A DNA stretch of 64,000 bases from Actinoallomurus purpureus (GTDB lineage Bacteria > Actinomycetota > Actinomycetes > Streptosporangiales > Streptosporangiaceae): positions 1 through 64,000 of the forward strand of contig NZ_JAMXMY010000007.1 in the NCBI RefSeq assembly GCF_024055795.1, given 5' to 3'. The notes under the pieces are model-generated. The model ran no database searches. It was given only the letters and a program-made list of their open reading frames with translations, and had not been told where the DNA came from. The position numbers were made by a program, and so were the translations under genes. Positions 17,488 to 27,024 of the stretch are shown here, piece by piece; the first letter of the stretch is position 1; each line of letters begins with the position of its first letter.

Positions 17488-18872
17488 TAGGCGAAGACCT
17501 TGCCGGGGTTGAAGATGCCGGCGGGGTCCAGGGCCTCCTTGATCGCGCGGTGCATGCCGAGCACGACCGGTCCGACCTCCTCGGCCATGCCCCGGCGCTT
17601 GAGCAGGCCGACGCCGTGCTCTCCGGTCACGGTGCCGCCGATGCCGATCGCCTCGTCGACGATCCGCTCGAACGCCACCTGGGCCCGCTCCCGCGCCGCG
17701 TCGTCGTCCGGGTTCGTGATCATCAGTGGATGAAGGTTGCCGTCTCCGGCGTGCGCGACGTTCGCGATCAGGATGTCGTGTTCGGCGGCGATCCGCTCGA
17801 TCCGGCCCAGCATCTCCGGCACCAGCATGCGGGGCACGCAGACGTCCTCGGTCAGGACCGGGCCGAGCCGTTCGACCGCCGGGTACGCGAGGCGGCGCGC
17901 GGCGAAAAGCGCCTCCGCCTCCTCGGGGTCGGTCGAGCGCGCGCTCCAGGTCGCCCCGGCGGCCTCGAAGCAACCCAGGATGGCGTCGGCCTCCTCCTCG
18001 CCCGCCTGGCCGGGCGCGTCGCTACGGCCGAGCAGCAGGACGTTGCCCTCGTCGGCCAGCCCCATGTGCTTCCACTCGTCGACGGCGCGCAGGCAGTGCC
18101 GGTCGATCAGTTCGAGCGCGCTGGGCACCACCCCGGCGGCGGCCACCGCGCTGACCGCCTCCCCCGCCGCCACGAGCGTGTCGAAGTAGCCCACGATCGT
18201 GCGCTCGGCCGCGCGGGCGCCCCGGAGCCGTACGGTGATCTCGGTGATGACCCCGAGCGTGCCCTCCGAGCCGACCATCAGGCCGGTCAGGTCGTACCCG
18301 ACCACGCCCTTGGCGGTGCGCCGGCCCAGCCGTACGACGTCGCCGCGTCCGACGACGGCCTCCAGGCCGAGCACGTAGTCCCGCGTCACCCCGTACTTCA
18401 CGCAGCACAGCCCGCCCGCGTTGGTCGCGACGTTGCCGCCGATGGTCGACCACGGCGCGCTCGCGGGGTCCGGCGGATACCAGAGGCCGTGCTCGGCGCA
18501 GGCCCTTCGCAGGTCTTCGTTGACGACGCCGGGCTGCACGACCGCGATGCGCTCGTCCGGGTCGATCGTGAGGATCGCGTTCATCGCCTCGAACGACAGC
18601 ATCACGCAGCCGTCGATCGCGTTGGCCCCGCCGGACAGGCCGGTGCCCGCTCCACGTGGGACGACCGGCACCCCGCGCCGCGCGCAGCGGGCGACGACCT
18701 CCCGGACCTCCGCCGTCTCCCGGGGGCGTACCACCGCTGCCGGCTTGCCGTACGGCGCCCACTCCGCCTCGTCGCGCGCGTAGGACGCCATCACGTCCGG
18801 GTCGCGGACCACCCTGCCGTCGGGGAGAACCCGTTCCAGCTCCGCCGCCAGGTCCTCCGGCACCACCGTCAT
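17487..18872 (-). CDS. FAD-linked oxidase, GlcD type (glycolate/D-lactate dehydrogenase subunit)
   Basis: 461 residues of the VAO/PCMH flavoprotein family: GTGLSGGANAIDG, TIGGNVATNAGGLCCVKYG and GSEGTLGVITEITVRL form the FAD cradle; the FAD-oxidase C-terminal domain has AHAGDGNLHPLM and GGTVTGEHGVG. It oxidises a short 2-hydroxyacid such as glycolate or D-lactate, passing electrons to an unknown acceptor. ATG at 18872 is the natural start (MTVVPEDLAAELERVLP). Its stop codon lies at the very edge of the IS terminus, so its 3' UTR was replaced by the insertion. A lactate permease lies 18 kb away, not linked. Confidence 0.88.
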   Translation of the reverse strand: MTVVPEDLAAELERVLPDGRVVRDPDVMASYARDEAEWAPYGKPAAVVRPRETAEVREVVARCARRGVPVVPRGAGTGLSGGANAIDGCVMLSFEAMNAILTIDPDERIAVVQPGVVNEDLRRACAEHGLWYPPDPASAPWSTIGGNVATNAGGLCCVKYGVTRDYVLGLEAVVGRGDVVRLGRRTAKGVVGYDLTGLMVGSEGTLGVITEITVRLRGARAAERTIVGYFDTLVAAGEAVSAVAAAGVVPSALELIDRHCLRAVDEWKHMGLADEGNVLLLGRSDAPGQAGEEEADAILGCFEAAGATWSARSTDPEEAEALFAARRLAYPAVERLGPVLTEDVCVPRMLVPEMLGRIERIAAEHDILIANVAHAGDGNLHPLMITNPDDDAARERAQVAFERIVDEAIGIGGTVTGEHGVGLLKRRGMAEEVGPVVLGMHRAIKEALDPAGIFNPGKVFA

Positions 18873-18974
18873 ACGCCGCACCTTACGCCCGCCGGGCGGG
18901 ACCCCGGATGCGGCGGCCGGGACGGAGATCGGCAGACTCGTGGGGGAATGTCGTTGAACGCCGAAGGACGTGCG

Positions 18975-20138
18975 ATGCCCGCGAATCCCCTCACCGCGTA
19001 CGAGCTGACCGACCTGCGCCAACGGCGGAGTGTGAAGTGGTCCGAGTACCCGCCGGACGTGCTGCCGATGTGGGTCGCGGAGATGGACACCCCGCTCGCC
19101 GAGCCCATCGCCGAGGCGCTGACCGGCGCCCTCGGCCGGGGCGACACCGGGTACGCGGCCGCCGGCCGGCTTCCGGAGGCGTTCGCGGACTTCGCCGCCG
19201 AGCACTACGGCTGGCGTCCGGCGGCGGACGGCATGCGGCTGGTCCCCGACGTCATGTACGGCATCAGGGAGGTCCTGGAGACCATCACCGAGCCCGGCGA
19301 TAGCGTCGTGGTCAACACGCCCGGCTATCCGCCGTTCTTCTACTGGCTCGAACGGATCGGCCGCACGGTCGTCCACAATCCCCTGGCGTCCGGACCGGAC
19401 GGATACCGCCTCGACCTCGACCGGCTCGAGCGTGACTTCGCCGCCGGGGCACGGGCGTACCTGCTGTGCAGCCCGCACAATCCCACCGGCCGGGTCTTCA
19501 CCCGCGACGAGCTCCTGGCCGTCGCCGCCCTCGCCGACCGGTACGACGTCCGCGTCGTCGCCGACGAGATCCACGCGCCCCTGACCCATTCCGGCGCGCG
19601 GCACATCCCGTTCGCGTCGTTGGACGCGCCGGCCGCGGCTCGCTCGATCGTCCTCGCCTCGGCGTCCAAGGCGTGGAACCTCGCCGGTCTCAAGGCCGCC
19701 TTGGCCGTGCCGGGGCCCGACGCCCGCGCCGACGTCGCCGCGATCCACGCGGAGGTCAGCGAGAGCGCCGGCCTGTTCGGCGTGATCGCCTCCGAGGCCG
19801 CCTTCACCCACGGCCGTCCGTGGCTGGCCGACCTGCTCACCTCGCTGGAGGCGAGCCGCCGGCTCCTGGGCGACCTCCTCGCCGCCCACCTGCCCGGCAT
19901 CGGCTACCACCCGCCCCAGGCGACGTACCTGGCCTGGCTCGACTGCCGTCCGCTCGGCCTCGGGGACGACCCCGCACAGACCTTCCTGCGGGACGGCAAG
20001 GTCGCGCTCTCTCCGGGCCCGACATTCGGCCGAGTGGGGCACGGCTTCGCCCGATTCAACTTCGCCACGGCGCCGGACCGCGTCACCGAGGCCGTGCACC
20101 GCATGGCGGCCGCCCTCGACGGGGCCGGCGCGCGATGA
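18975..20138 (+). CDS. PLP-dependent aminotransferase / C-S lyase (MalY-PatB family)
   Basis: 387 residues, fold-type I. Family marks: KWSEYPPDVLPMWVAEMD at the N-terminus, PGYPPFFYW, LLCSPHNPTGRVF, DEIHAPLTH, the PLP Lys in ASASKAWNLAGLKAA, and the C-terminal Arg in HGFARFNFAT. MalY/PatB proteins cleave cystathionine or related thioethers and some act as aminotransferases. AAGGA 7 nt before 18975 decides the start over an in-frame ATG at 18948. Divergent from the GlcD gene with 102 bp between. Confidence 0.88.
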   Translation: MPANPLTAYELTDLRQRRSVKWSEYPPDVLPMWVAEMDTPLAEPIAEALTGALGRGDTGYAAAGRLPEAFADFAAEHYGWRPAADGMRLVPDVMYGIREVLETITEPGDSVVVNTPGYPPFFYWLERIGRTVVHNPLASGPDGYRLDLDRLERDFAAGARAYLLCSPHNPTGRVFTRDELLAVAALADRYDVRVVADEIHAPLTHSGARHIPFASLDAPAAARSIVLASASKAWNLAGLKAALAVPGPDARADVAAIHAEVSESAGLFGVIASEAAFTHGRPWLADLLTSLEASRRLLGDLLAAHLPGIGYHPPQATYLAWLDCRPLGLGDDPAQTFLRDGKVALSPGPTFGRVGHGFARFNFATAPDRVTEAVHRMAAALDGAGAR

Positions 20139-20430
20139 GGCAGGAGCACGCCTTCCTGGCGACCGTACGCAAGGGGGTCACCGACTGGGCGTGCGCAGGG
20201 TCGTCGCCCAGACCATGGCGGTGCGCCGGACGGAACGCTCGGTGACCGTGACCACGAACCGGATCAGATGCCCCGAATCGGCGTCTGGCTCGCGCCTTCA
20301 CCGAGCCTTGTGCCGCGACGCACCAGGAGTGCCGACGCGACCTGCCGGGCGAATCCGCCGGACCGCCCCCACGGACATGGGCTAATATCCTTACTATATT
20401 GGTCGGAAAACTCTCCAAGGGGAGTCGCAC
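20139..20430. other. 292-bp intergenic region upstream of the molybdoenzyme
   Basis: No gene visible. An AT-rich stretch at 20381-20403 (TAATATCCTTACTATATTGG) is exceptional for this DNA and contains -10-like hexamers; the ribosome site AAGGGGAG (20416-20423) follows 8 nt before the GTG start. Confidence 0.5.
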
Positions 20431-21644
20431 GTGGGTGTCACCGAAGAAGGCGACTGTCGGCTGTCACGACGCACGATCCTCCGTATGTCCGCCGGGCTCG
20501 GCCTGGGCTCGGCGGTGGCCGCCACGGCCTCCGCGCCGGCCCGCGCGGCCGACGGCCCGATCGTCAAACCGCTGCCGCCTGAGCTGTTCGTCGTGTACGG
20601 CACGAACGCGGAGATGCGCTGGGAGGCGATGCGCGGGCAGGGGTACCGCACACCGACGGATCGCTTCTTCGTCCGTAACCACACCCGCACGCCGCTGATC
20701 GACGCACGCACGTGGCGGCTGCGCCTGTTCGGGCGCGGCCTGCACGGCTCCCCCACCCTCGACCGGCCGGTCGAGTTCTCCTACGAGGACCTGCTCGGCA
20801 TGCCGGCCCGGACCATCGACGCGTTCATCGAGTGCACCGGCAACGGCCGCAGCTTCTACGCGACGCAGCAGAACCAGTCCGTCACGGGCACCCCGTGGAG
20901 GCTGGGCGGCGTGGGCGTCGCCCGCTGGCGCGGCGTCCCGCTGGCCCACGTCCTCGAACGCGCCGGGCTCACGCACCAGGCGGTCGACCTCATGCCGCGC
21001 GGGCTCGACCCCGACTTCATCGACGCGGGGCGGAACCTCGGGCGGGTACGCCGGCCGCTGCCGGTCGCCAAGGCGCTCGACGACGTCCTGCTGGCCAACG
21101 AGATGAACGGCCGCCCGCTGCCACCGGACCACGGGTTCCCCGTACGCCTCGTGGTGCCCGGCTGGGTGGGCATCGCCTCGATCAAATGGGTCGGCGACAT
21201 CGAGGTCTCCGACGCGCCGTTGTCCTCTCCGTGGAACACCACGTACTACCGCATGTTCGGCCCCGGGTACCCCCGGAGGGCAGCGTCCCGCTGACCCGGC
21301 AGGTGCTCAAGAGCGCGTTCGAGCTGCCGTGGAACGCCCGGTTCGACGCGAGCCGAGCCATCGTGCTGCACGGCCGTTCCTGGACCGGCGGCGCCGCGGT
21401 GAGACACGTCGAGGTGAGCACCGACGGCGGCCGCACGTGGCGGCGCGCTGGCGTGCGCGGGCCACGCGACCCTCTCGGCTGGGTCCGCTGGGAGCTTCCC
21501 TGGCGTCCCCCGGGGCCGGGGTCGTACGAACTGCTGGCACGGGCCGTGGACCGTACGGGGGCCGCGCAGCCGGACGTCGCGCCGTACAACACGCTGGGCT
21601 ACCTGTTCGGCGCCGTCGTACGGCACCCGGTCACGGTGACCTGA
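20431..21644 (+). pseudogene. Tat-exported sulfite-oxidase-type molybdopterin enzyme, frameshifted
   Basis: The first frame (20431-21294, 287 residues) has a twin-arginine signal (SRRTILRMSAGLG ... APARA) and the sulfite oxidase Moco domain with the molybdenum-ligand Cys in FIECTGNGRSF. It stops early after FGPGYPRRAASR. The next frame continues exactly as expected from FGPGYPPEGSVPLTRQ through the dimerisation domain (SWTGGAAVRHVEVSTDGGRTW) to 21644. Restoring one C in the five-C run at 21270-21274 repairs the gene to about 404 residues. Either a real -1 mutation, which would remove the dimerisation domain, or a homopolymer sequencing error. Confidence 0.85.
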
Positions 21645-21661
21645 CCGCCGGGTAGCGGGCG

Positions 21662-22279
21662 CTACGGAGTCGTCCAGGCCGGGTTGGTGCGGACGCGGCT
21701 CGCGGAGCGGCGCGGCTTGCGCCGGGACGCGCTCTCCTCGGCCGCGGCGCGTTCGGGAGCCCGGTGCGCCAGCGCGTCACGGAGCTGGGCGCGGCCGCGG
21801 TGGATGCGGCTGCGCACGGTGCCCATCTTCACGCCGAGCGTCGCGGCGATCTCCTCGTAGGACAGGCCCTCGATATCGCACAGCACCACCGCGGCGCGGT
21901 ACTCCGGCGCCAGCGCGTCCAGGGCCGTCTGGATGTCATCGTCGAAATGACGGTCCTCGTACACCTGGGCGGGGCTCGGCTCGCGGCCCCGCAGCCGCTC
22001 GGCCGCGTCGTCGGCAAGACCCTCGAACCGGATGCGCTGCCTACGGCGGACCATGTCGAGGAAGAGGTTGGTGGTGATCCGGTGCAGCCACCCCTCGAAC
22101 GTTCCCGGCGTGTAGTTCGACAGCGAACGGAACACGCGCACGAACACCTCTTGCGTGAGGTCCTCGGCGTCGTGCTGGTTCCCGGTCAGCCGGTAGGCGA
22201 GGCGGTAGACACGCGCGGAGTGCTCACGCACGATCTCATCCCAACTGGGCGGCGTCCACGCCTCCGTGTCACCCTTCAC
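21662..22279 (-). CDS. sigE: ECF RNA polymerase sigma factor, SigE-like
   Basis: 205 residues. Region 2 ([34 protein letters not shown]) and region 4 ([32 protein letters not shown]) closely match mycobacterial and actinomycete SigE, which responds to envelope stress. The conserved partner genes (anti-sigma RseA, HtrA-like protease, TatB) are not downstream here: the gene converges on the molybdoenzyme instead. The C-terminal ~35 residues are basic and variable. Separated by a 325-bp control region from the divergent AfsR-like gene. Confidence 0.88.
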   Translation of the reverse strand: MKGDTEAWTPPSWDEIVREHSARVYRLAYRLTGNQHDAEDLTQEVFVRVFRSLSNYTPGTFEGWLHRITTNLFLDMVRRRQRIRFEGLADDAAERLRGREPSPAQVYEDRHFDDDIQTALDALAPEYRAAVVLCDIEGLSYEEIAATLGVKMGTVRSRIHRGRAQLRDALAHRAPERAAAEESASRRKPRRSASRVRTNPAWTTP

Positions 22280-22604
22280 CCGTCACCCCCGATAGCACTG
22301 TTCTTCGCCAAAGTCTGTCCGGCCGGGGGTAAGAGCGGTGTAAGGGATCCTCACCGCGGGCGGCGCCTTCCGGTGACGTTCCGGCCGGGCCCTTTCCTCC
22401 GACGGTGTCCAGCATGGCAGGCGGGTGCCCTCCCGACGTCGCCCGACAGGTGGGTGTTGCCCGATCCGCTGTCGGCCGAGCGACGGAGGACGGGACGTCG
22501 CCCTCATCCTCAGGGGGGAGAAACGGGCCGGCCACACTTGATCGTCTTCGCCGTTCTCGGCATTCTGGGCGCGGGCGTCCCCCGCCAGCCGCCCGGGAGC
22601 CGCG
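22280..22604. promoter_or_regulatory. 325-bp divergent region between sigE and the AfsR-like gene
   Basis: No gene. It must hold both divergent promoters; the sigE ribosome site (GGGTGA-type) is weak and I could not place -10/-35 elements with confidence. Confidence 0.4.
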
Positions 22605-25568
22605 ATGGAGATTCGCATTCTCGGCCCGTTCGAGCTCATCGATCGTGAGCGCCGGATTCCGATCGACGCGCCCAAACAGCGCGCTCTGCTGACCGCACTC
22701 GTCCTGCGCGCCAACCAGGTGGTGCCGGCCGACGAACTCGCCGAACGCGTCTGGGGGGACGACCCGCCGGCGAGCGCGCGGCTCACCCTCCAGGGGTATG
22801 TCCTGCGGATCCGCCGGGCCCTGGCCGCCGTCCCCGACGTGGCGCTCCTCACCGAGCCCACGGGATATCTGCTGCGCGTCGACCCCGAGCGGATCGACGC
22901 GCACCGGTTCACGCGGTTGATCGACGACGCGGCCCGAGCGGCGGCGGGCGGTGACACCGGCGCCGAGGCCGAGCTGCTCCACGAGGCCCTCGCGCTGTGG
23001 CGCGGGGAGCCGCTGGCGGACGTCGGCTCCGACGCCCTGCGGCGCGAGGAGGCCGGGCGGCTGGCCGAGATGCGGGCGCGCGCGATCGAGCGGCGCGTCG
23101 ACGCCGACCTCCGCCTCGGACGGCACCGGGAACTGATCGGTGAGCTGACCGCGCTGGTGGCGGCCCATCCCTTCCGGGAGGAGTTCCGCGCCCAGCTGAT
23201 GCTCGCCCTGTACCGGGCCGGGCGCCGGGCCGAGGCCCTCGAGGCGTACCGGGACGCGCGGGCCGTCCTCATCCGGGAGCTCGGGGTCGAGCCGGGGAAG
23301 CGGCTTCGCCGGCTCGAACACGCCGTCCTGACCGCCGACCCCGCCCTGGATCCGGCGCCACGCGAGGAGCACAGTCCGTTCGCGCTGCCGCCCGACGTGC
23401 CCCACTTCGTCGGCCGGGAGACCGAGCTGGCGCGGCTGCTCGCGGCCCCACGGACGGGCGCCGGCCCCGCCGTGCGCGCCGTGGCGGGCATGGCCGGAGT
23501 GGGCAAGACGGCGCTCGTCGTGCACGCCGCCCACCGGCTGGCCGAGCGGTACCCCGACGGGCGGATCCACGTCGACCTCGGCGGCGCCACCGGGCATCCG
23601 ATGGACCCGGCGGCGGCGCTGGACCGGTTCCTGCGCCTGCTCGGCGTGTGGGGCGGCCGGATCAGAGGCGGCGTCGACGACCGCGCGGCCCTGCTGCGCG
23701 ACCGGCTGGCGGGCCGCCGCGTCCTCCTCGTCCTCGACAACGCCGTCGACGAGGCCCAGGTACGGCCCCTGATCCCCGGGACGCCGGGCTGTGCGGCGTT
23801 CATCACCAGCCGGTCACGGCTCATCGGGCTGGAGTACGCCGACCTGATCGACCTGGACGTCCTCGACCCGGACGACGCCGTCGACCTGCTGGCCGGGGTC
23901 ATCGGCCGGCGGCGGGCCCTCGCCGAGGAGGACCGCGCCCGTACCCTCGTCGCCCAGTGCGGCCACCTGCCCCTGGCCGTACGGATCGCGGCGGCGCGCC
24001 TGGCCGGGCGTCCCGAGTGGACCCTGGACCGGCTCGCCGGCCAGCTGGCGGACGAACACCGGCGGCTCGACCGTCTGTCCGCCGGAGACCTGGAGGTCCG
24101 GTCGAGTATCGCGCTGAGCCATGACGCTCTCCCCCTCGCGCACCGGCGGCCGTTCCGCCTGATCGGGCTGCTCGACCTGCCCGACGTCACGCCCTGGATG
24201 ATCGCCGCCCTCCTCGACCGGCCGGTCGCCGAGGCCGAGGACGTCATCGACGCCCTCGTCGACGCCCGCCTCCTGGAACCCGGCCGCGCGGACGCCCCGG
24301 ACGGGCCCCGTTACCGCTGCCACGACCTGGTGCGGCTGTTCGCCCGCGAGCAGGCCATGGACTCCGAACCACCGGAGGTACGGGCCGCGGCCGTCGTCCG
24401 GGTGCTGCGGGCGCTGCTGGAGCTCGCCGAAGAGGCCGACGACGCCCTGCCGAGCCGGCGGCTGCGGCTGCCGGGTCCGCACGCGCACCGGTCCTCGCGC
24501 ACCGGCGTGACGGCCGCGCCGCTCTCCTGGTTCGAGGCCGACCGCCAGGTCCTCACCGTCGCCGTCCACCAGGCGGCGTCCGCCGGAGCGGCCGAGCTGT
24601 CGTGGCGGCTGGCCGCCTCGTTACTGAGCTTCCATGACCTGCGCGGGCACTGGGACGACTGGCGCCGCACCCACGAGGTCGCCCTGGCGGCCGCACACGC
24701 GGGCGGCGACCCGTGGGGAGAGACCACGATGCGCTACGGACTCGGCCTGCTCGCCACCGCCCAGGACCGGTACAAGGACGCGACCGGGCACCTGACCGCC
24801 GCGGTCACCGGGAGCCGGGAGCTCGGCGCGCCCGTCCGCGCCGCCCGAGCCCTGAACGCGCTCGGCGACGTCCACCACATCTGCGACCGGCTGGACGACG
24901 CGTTCGCCTGCTTCCAGGAGGCGCTGGAGATCGCCGAACGGCACGGCGACCTGACGGGCCGGGCCAACGGCCTGCTCAATCTGGGTCTGGTCCACCGCGA
25001 CCGGGGTGACCCGGTCGCCTCCCTCGCCCACCTGGACCGGGCGCTGGCGACCTTCCGCTCGGCGGGCGACGAGTACGGGGAGGCGCACGTCCTGCGCTTC
25101 CTCGCCGCGACCCACTACCACTCCCGCACGGACCTGGCGGCCGCGCACCGGCACGCGACGCGCGCCATCGGGCTGTTCCGGCGGTTCGGGGACGGTCTCG
25201 CCGAGACCCGGTCACTCCGCCTGCTGGCCATGGTCCTCACGGCCGAGGGCCGGCCACGGTCCGGGGTGGACCTCCTCGACCGCTGCCTCACGGCCTTCCG
25301 GGAACAGGGCGACCTCTTCGGCGAGGCGTCCACGCTGTGGGCCCTCGGCGGGGCCGCCCACGACGACGGCGACACCGTACGGGCCGTCGCATGCCTGGAG
25401 CAGGCCCTGGCCCTCTTCCACCGCCTCGACGTCCCGCTCTGGGAGGCGCGCACCCGGGCGCGGCTGGCGGCAGTGCGCGGGGAGGGAACCGCCCCCGCGG
25501 ACGGCACCCTCCCCGTCATCGTCACCGGTGGGGAACCGCCGCCGCCGTCCAGCCGAGGTAGTGGCTGA
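22605..25568 (+). CDS. AfsR/SARP-family regulator (BTAD, NB-ARC, TPR)
   Basis: 987 residues. Domain order: OmpR-like winged helix (MEIRILGPFELID ... QRALLTALVLRANQVV), bacterial transcriptional activation domain to about 245, NB-ARC ATPase with Walker A GMAGVGKTALV (about 297-307) and VLLVLDNA, then winged-helix and TPR repeats (RYGLGLLATAQDRYKDA..., NLGLVHRDRGDPVASLAHLDRAL). AfsR-type proteins activate secondary-metabolite or developmental genes and some are Ser/Thr-phosphorylated. No biosynthetic cluster adjoins, so it is probably a global or orphan regulator. Its 3' end overlaps the convergent secreted-protein gene by 47 bp. Confidence 0.9.
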   Translation: MEIRILGPFELIDRERRIPIDAPKQRALLTALVLRANQVVPADELAERVWGDDPPASARLTLQGYVLRIRRALAAVPDVALLTEPTGYLLRVDPERIDAHRFTRLIDDAARAAAGGDTGAEAELLHEALALWRGEPLADVGSDALRREEAGRLAEMRARAIERRVDADLRLGRHRELIGELTALVAAHPFREEFRAQLMLALYRAGRRAEALEAYRDARAVLIRELGVEPGKRLRRLEHAVLTADPALDPAPREEHSPFALPPDVPHFVGRETELARLLAAPRTGAGPAVRAVAGMAGVGKTALVVHAAHRLAERYPDGRIHVDLGGATGHPMDPAAALDRFLRLLGVWGGRIRGGVDDRAALLRDRLAGRRVLLVLDNAVDEAQVRPLIPGTPGCAAFITSRSRLIGLEYADLIDLDVLDPDDAVDLLAGVIGRRRALAEEDRARTLVAQCGHLPLAVRIAAARLAGRPEWTLDRLAGQLADEHRRLDRLSAGDLEVRSSIALSHDALPLAHRRPFRLIGLLDLPDVTPWMIAALLDRPVAEAEDVIDALVDARLLEPGRADAPDGPRYRCHDLVRLFAREQAMDSEPPEVRAAAVVRVLRALLELAEEADDALPSRRLRLPGPHAHRSSRTGVTAAPLSWFEADRQVLTVAVHQAASAGAAELSWRLAASLLSFHDLRGHWDDWRRTHEVALAAAHAGGDPWGETTMRYGLGLLATAQDRYKDATGHLTAAVTGSRELGAPVRAARALNALGDVHHICDRLDDAFACFQEALEIAERHGDLTGRANGLLNLGLVHRDRGDPVASLAHLDRALATFRSAGDEYGEAHVLRFLAATHYHSRTDLAAAHRHATRAIGLFRRFGDGLAETRSLRLLAMVLTAEGRPRSGVDLLDRCLTAFREQGDLFGEASTLWALGGAAHDDGDTVRAVACLEQALALFHRLDVPLWEARTRARLAAVRGEGTAPADGTLPVIVTGGEPPPPSSRGSG

Positions 25569-26031
25569 AATGGCTCACGCTCGACGCGTGCCCGAGCTTG
25601 CCGCTGATGCTGGTCGAGTAGAAACCGCCCTTGCCGTCGGCGATGCCGACGTGCCCGTACGAGCTGATCTTCCAGTACACGAACGACCCGGCCGGCGGCT
25701 TGGTGCCGCTGTGGTGGGTGGCGCCGTTCCAGTGGGCGATCGCCGACGCCCAGACTCCGGTCGTGCCGTAGGCGTTCTCGACCGCCTTCTCGCAGTAGTG
25801 CTCCCAGCCGGTGCTGCCGACGTGGTTCTTCATCCACTGCACCGCTCCGGCGGCCGTGCCGTCGCCGGCGCTCAGCGGCGACACCTGCCCGGCCGTGGAG
25901 ACGGTCACCGGCGCGGACGCCGTACGGGCGGGCGCCGCGTGCGCGGTCGCGGGAATGCCGGCGGCGACGAGCACCGCGGCGGGAACGAGTGCGGCTCCGG
26001 CACACAGCCGGCGCCAGGAAGGACGACGCAT
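25522..26031 (-). CDS. secreted CHAP/NlpC-like cysteine-histidine protein
   Basis: 169 residues with a clear signal peptide (RRLCAGAALVPAAVLVAAGIP, cut near AHA/AP). The mature part has a Cys early (WEHYCEKAVENAYG) and a His later (YGHVGIADGKGGFYSTS), the order and spacing of CHAP/NlpC-P60 amidases, so a peptidoglycan amidase or endopeptidase role is likely. It has no cell-wall-binding domain. GGAGG lies 8 nt before the ATG. I looked for a ydaO (c-di-AMP) riboswitch, common before such genes in actinomycetes, and saw none. Confidence 0.75.
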   Translation of the reverse strand: MRRPSWRRLCAGAALVPAAVLVAAGIPATAHAAPARTASAPVTVSTAGQVSPLSAGDGTAAGAVQWMKNHVGSTGWEHYCEKAVENAYGTTGVWASAIAHWNGATHHSGTKPPAGSFVYWKISSYGHVGIADGKGGFYSTSISGKLGHASSVSHFSHYLGWTAAAVPHR

Positions 26032-26132
26032 CTGTCAACCTCCGGGGGGTGAGGGGGACATGCGTCGCAAACGTCGCAACCGCCGCTTGTTCATCGCTTG
26101 TGCGGCCGCGCGGGAAGGCCCCCGGAGCACGA

Positions 26133-26164
26133 CGAAGGGCCGGGCTCACCGAGCCCGGCCCTTC
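26133..26164. terminator. strong hairpin after tRNA-Asn
   Basis: A 14-bp perfect stem (GAAGGGCCGGGCTC / GAGCCCGGCCCTTC) with a 3-nt loop, about 125 nt downstream of the tRNA on the minus strand and about 100 bp upstream of the CHAP-like gene. It insulates the two units. Confidence 0.75.
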
Positions 26165-26286
26165 GATCAACGCACCTGGCGGGGCGAAGTCCCGCATCGG
26201 GGGTTCCAGGGGGTCGCCCCCCTGGGAGATATGGCGGGCCCCGGCGAAGCCGACCAACGGTCGGCGAGCAGCATGAGCCTGCCTCG

Positions 26287-26359
26287 CTCCCCCGACTGGA
26301 CTCGAACCAGTAACCTGCCGGTTAACAGCCGGACGCTCTGCCAATTGAGCTACGGGGGA
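26287..26359 (-). tRNA. tRNA-Asn (GUU)
   Basis: 73-nt cloverleaf on the minus strand: acceptor TCCCCCG/CGGGGGA, D-arm AGCTCAATTGGCAGAGC, anticodon loop CTGTTAA (anticodon GUU), T-loop TTCGAGT, discriminator G. CCA is not encoded. Confidence 0.95.
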
Positions 26360-26496
26360 TCACAGGCGTGAGGCCGCCCTGACCGCTGGCCGCCCCAACG
26401 GGCACAAGGTTAGCGCATTTCGCACGTGCTCGTTTCCTCGACTGGCCCGCACTCTTCGGGGTATGTGTCCTACGGCGACTCAGCAGAGGAGTGACC

Positions 26497-26832
26497 ATGA
26501 AATACCGCGCTGTGTTCCTCGCCGGAGCGGCGGCCGGGTACGTCCTGGGAACGCGCGCCGGCCAGGAGCGCTACGAGCAGATCAAACGGCTGTCCCGGCG
26601 CGTCGCCGAGAACCCCACCGTGCAGGAGGCCGCGGGCGTGCTGCGCGCCCAGGCCGGTGAGTTCGCCGGGACCGCCCGGCAGAAGGTCGGCGACAAGGTC
26701 CAGACGGTCAGCGGCAAGGTCCAGGAGAAGGTCCCCGGAATCCGCAGGACCGACCACTCCACCCCCGCCGGCACGGCCGACCGATCCGGGCACGCCGCCC
26801 ACCCCGGCGACGAGCCCGCCGACATCACCTGA
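26497..26832 (+). CDS. YtxH-like small membrane-associated protein
   Basis: 111 residues. A single N-terminal hydrophobic helix (AVFLAGAAAGYVLGTRAGQERYEQI) carries the YtxH-type GYVLGTRAG motif, followed by an amphipathic charged region that could form a coiled coil (VQTVSGKVQEKV) and a polar tail. General role unknown; YtxH proteins are stress-associated. AGAGGAG six nt before ATG 26497 selects this start over GTG 26491. Confidence 0.75.
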   Translation: MKYRAVFLAGAAAGYVLGTRAGQERYEQIKRLSRRVAENPTVQEAAGVLRAQAGEFAGTARQKVGDKVQTVSGKVQEKVPGIRRTDHSTPAGTADRSGHAAHPGDEPADIT

Positions 26833-26862
26833 CCCGAGCGGGCGTGTGTCGTCTGGACTGAG

Positions 26863-26907
26863 GAGCGCAGGGAGCGGAGCGACCGTAGCGACCGGAGCGA
26901 CGAGGGA
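26863..26907. repeat. five 9-bp GAGCGnnGC-type units
   Basis: Consecutive 9-mers GAGCGCAGG, GAGCGGAGC, GACCGTAGC, GACCGGAGC, GACGAGGGA lie in the 192-bp gap between the convergent YtxH and 154-residue-protein genes. It is a simple-sequence array of a kind frequent in actinomycete intergenic DNA. Confidence 0.7.
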
Positions 26908-27024
26908 AGACGGCACATTGGGCGCCCGCGAACCGCGCTCGCGCCGGCGAACGCGATCAGGCAGGCCTCGTTCTGCGCCCGGACCCAGCGGGTCCGGGCG
27001 CGCTCGTCTCCCCGGACGCCGGTC

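Noticed and set aside
26032-26132. Possible ydaO (c-di-AMP) riboswitch before the CHAP-like gene
   Set aside because: The characteristic GC-rich conserved leader of ydaO RNAs is not recognisable, only a short 5' region with a ribosome site.
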